A stretch of DNA of 16,747 nucleotides, taken from Nitrospinota bacterium (lineage in GTDB: Bacteria; Nitrospinota; Nitrospinia; UBA9942). Made by a program: the position numbers and the translations under genes. The notes under the pieces were generated by a model. That model had not been told where the DNA came from and made no database searches. It worked only from the letters and a program-made list of their open reading frames with translations. Location of the stretch: assembly GCA_003489165.1 (NCBI GenBank), contig DNJG01000113.1, forward strand, positions 1-16,747, read 5' to 3'. This document shows positions 15,446-16,747 of this stretch, in pieces. The first letter of the stretch is position 1; each line of letters starts with the position of its first letter.

Positions 15446-16747
15446 ATGTCAGAAAACGAATTAGAGACTTTAAGGCACAGCACAGCCCATATAATGGCTC
15501 AGGCAGTGAAGGAACTCTATCCTGAGACAAAGATTACGATAGGGCCATCTATAAAAGACGGGTTCTATTATGATTTTGACAGGGATACTCCGTTTGCAGT
15601 GGAAGACCTTGAGAAGATAGAAAAAAAGATGAATGAGATAATCAAGAGTAATTTATCCTTTGAGAGGATGGAGGTATCAAAGGATGAGGCAAGAAAGATA
15701 TTTAAGGCTGAGGGTTATAAGATTGAACTGATTAATGAGATTCCTGATGAAAAGGTCTCTATATATAAGCAGGGGAATTTTATAGACCTCTGCAGAGGTC
15801 CTCACCTGCCGTCTACTGGAAAGGTGAAGTCCTTTAAGCTTCTCAGTGTTGCAGGCTCATATTGGAGGGGAAGTGAAAAGAATAAGATGCTCCAGAGGAT
15901 TTATGGGACATCTTTTTTTACAAAAGATGAGCTTGAAAAATATCTTAATAAACTTGAGGAGGCAAAAAAGAGAGACCACAGGAAGCTCGGCAAGGAGTTA
16001 GACCTGTTCAGTATGGACGATGAGGTCGGTGCAGGGCTTGTCAACTGGCATCCTAAGGGTGCCCTGATAAGATATTTGATTGAAAACTTCTGGCGTGAGG
16101 AGCATTACAAAAACGGGTATCAGATTGTTTACTCTCCGCATATAGCAAGGGTTAATCTCTGGCATACAAGCGGGCACATGGATTTTTATAAAGAGAATAT
16201 GTATTCTCCTATGGATATTGAGGGGATGCCTTACATAGTAAAGCCTATGAACTGCCCCTTTCATATTAAGATATATAAAAGCAAACTTAAGAGTTACAGG
16301 GAATTACCGATAAGATGGGCAGAATTGGGGACAGTTTACAGGTATGAGAGGTCGGGTGTCCTTCATGGATTGCTAAGGGTAAGGGGATTTACACAGGATG
16401 ATGCCCACATATTCTGCCGTTTAGACCAGTTAAGTGACGAAATAGAGAGGGTATTAAATTTTACATTATATATGCTTAGGTCTTTTGGTTTTAAAGATTT
16501 TGATGTATACTTAAGCACAAGACCTGAAGGTTATGTCGGCACACTCTCAAACTGGGAGAAGGCTACTGATGCATTAAAAGGTGCATTGGATAAGGCAGGG
16601 CTTAAGTTTGAGATTGACCCCGGTGCGGGGGTCTTTTATGGGCCAAAGATTGATGTTAAAATAAAGGACAGCCTTGAGAGGACATGGCAGTGTTCAACCA
16701 TTCAGGTTGACTTTAATCTGCCGGAGAGATTTGATGTGAAATATATT
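15446..16747 (+). CDS. thrS: Threonyl-tRNA synthetase without TGS domain (C-terminus beyond the window)
   Basis: Class II synthetase that charges tRNA-Thr. 434 residues are visible. The editing domain begins at once: HSTAH gives His11 and His15, and DLCRGPH gives Cys116 and His120, matching the E. coli editing residues His73, His77, Cys182 and His186. The offset of about 62-66 residues means the N-terminal TGS domain is absent. The catalytic domain starts near residue 180, with motif 1 around KGALIRYLIENFWREEHY and motif 2 at RYERSGVLHGLLRVRGFTQDDAH. Zinc ligands Cys270 (MNCPFH) and His321 (DDAHIF) are present; the third His, motif 3 and the anticodon domain lie beyond the edge. ATG 15446 has no good ribosome site; a GTG at 15428 inside the repeat is a possible alternative but adds only six residues. 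Confidence 0.95.
   Translation, partial: MSENELETLRHSTAHIMAQAVKELYPETKITIGPSIKDGFYYDFDRDTPFAVEDLEKIEKKMNEIIKSNLSFERMEVSKDEARKIFKAEGYKIELINEIPDEKVSIYKQGNFIDLCRGPHLPSTGKVKSFKLLSVAGSYWRGSEKNKMLQRIYGTSFFTKDELEKYLNKLEEAKKRDHRKLGKELDLFSMDDEVGAGLVNWHPKGALIRYLIENFWREEHYKNGYQIVYSPHIARVNLWHTSGHMDFYKENMYSPMDIEGMPYIVKPMNCPFHIKIYKSKLKSYRELPIRWAELGTVYRYERSGVLHGLLRVRGFTQDDAHIFCRLDQLSDEIERVLNFTLYMLRSFGFKDFDVYLSTRPEGYVGTLSNWEKATDALKGALDKAGLKFEIDPGAGVFYGPKIDVKIKDSLERTWQCSTIQVDFNLPERFDVKYI

Noticed and set aside
15998..16264. 88-residue antisense frame inside thrS
   Set aside because: Opposite the catalytic domain of a conserved synthetase; product without recognisable features.

Overview
The window looks like chromosomal DNA of an AT-rich, diderm (Gram-negative-type) bacterium. 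It encodes an outer-membrane beta-barrel with a C-terminal aromatic signature, a LolA-like periplasmic protein and a lipoprotein, so an outer membrane is present. The intergenic palindromes, the GldG/DUF4340 cassette and the ThrRS without a TGS domain would fit an uncultured lineage such as Nitrospirota, Desulfobacterota or a nearby candidate phylum. That placement is inference; no marker here fixes the phylum.

Layout. (1) 1-1479, minus strand: 493 N-terminal residues of a DinG/XPD-type iron-sulfur DNA helicase, running off the left edge. (2) 1592-6370, plus strand: a tight four-gene cassette of ABC ATPase, ABC-2 permease, GldG-family (ABC_transp_aux) membrane-anchored protein and DUF4340 protein, behind a good sigma70-type promoter. 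This resembles the gliding-associated Gld ABC module but is widespread and of unknown function in non-gliders. (3) 6440-15065, plus strand: a TetR regulator overlapping (ATGA) a metallo-beta-lactamase-fold NAPE-PLD/RomA-like hydrolase, then an RND/MMPL exporter (COG1033 type), a YdjM-like membrane protein, a LolA_2-type periplasmic lipid-carrier-like protein, a TRL-like lipoprotein, an outer-membrane beta-barrel and an ArsB/NhaD-type anion permease. I see no terminator with a T-tract inside this run, so it may be one long operon. (4) 15102-15278: a tRNA-Val(GAC) gene with its own promoter and intrinsic terminator. (5) 15303-15435: a palindromic intergenic repeat carrying a second palindrome inside it. 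(6) 15446-16747: the first 434 residues of threonyl-tRNA synthetase, running off the right edge.

The most interesting unit is region 3. An inner-membrane RND pump, a LolA-fold periplasmic protein, an outer-membrane lipoprotein and a beta-barrel in consecutive order suggest an envelope-spanning route for a hydrophobic molecule or lipid. The TetR sensor and the phospholipase-like hydrolase upstream fit regulation and processing of such a substrate. The substrate cannot be read from the sequence.

Four intergenic spaces hold three kinds of palindromic repeat: CCACAGAC-type at 8091-8170, CCTCACC-type at 10516-10549 and 11243-11336, and CCACAGAGG-type at 15303-15435. The two CCTCACC copies bracket the YdjM-like gene. 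No CRISPR array, insertion sequence, rRNA or origin was seen.
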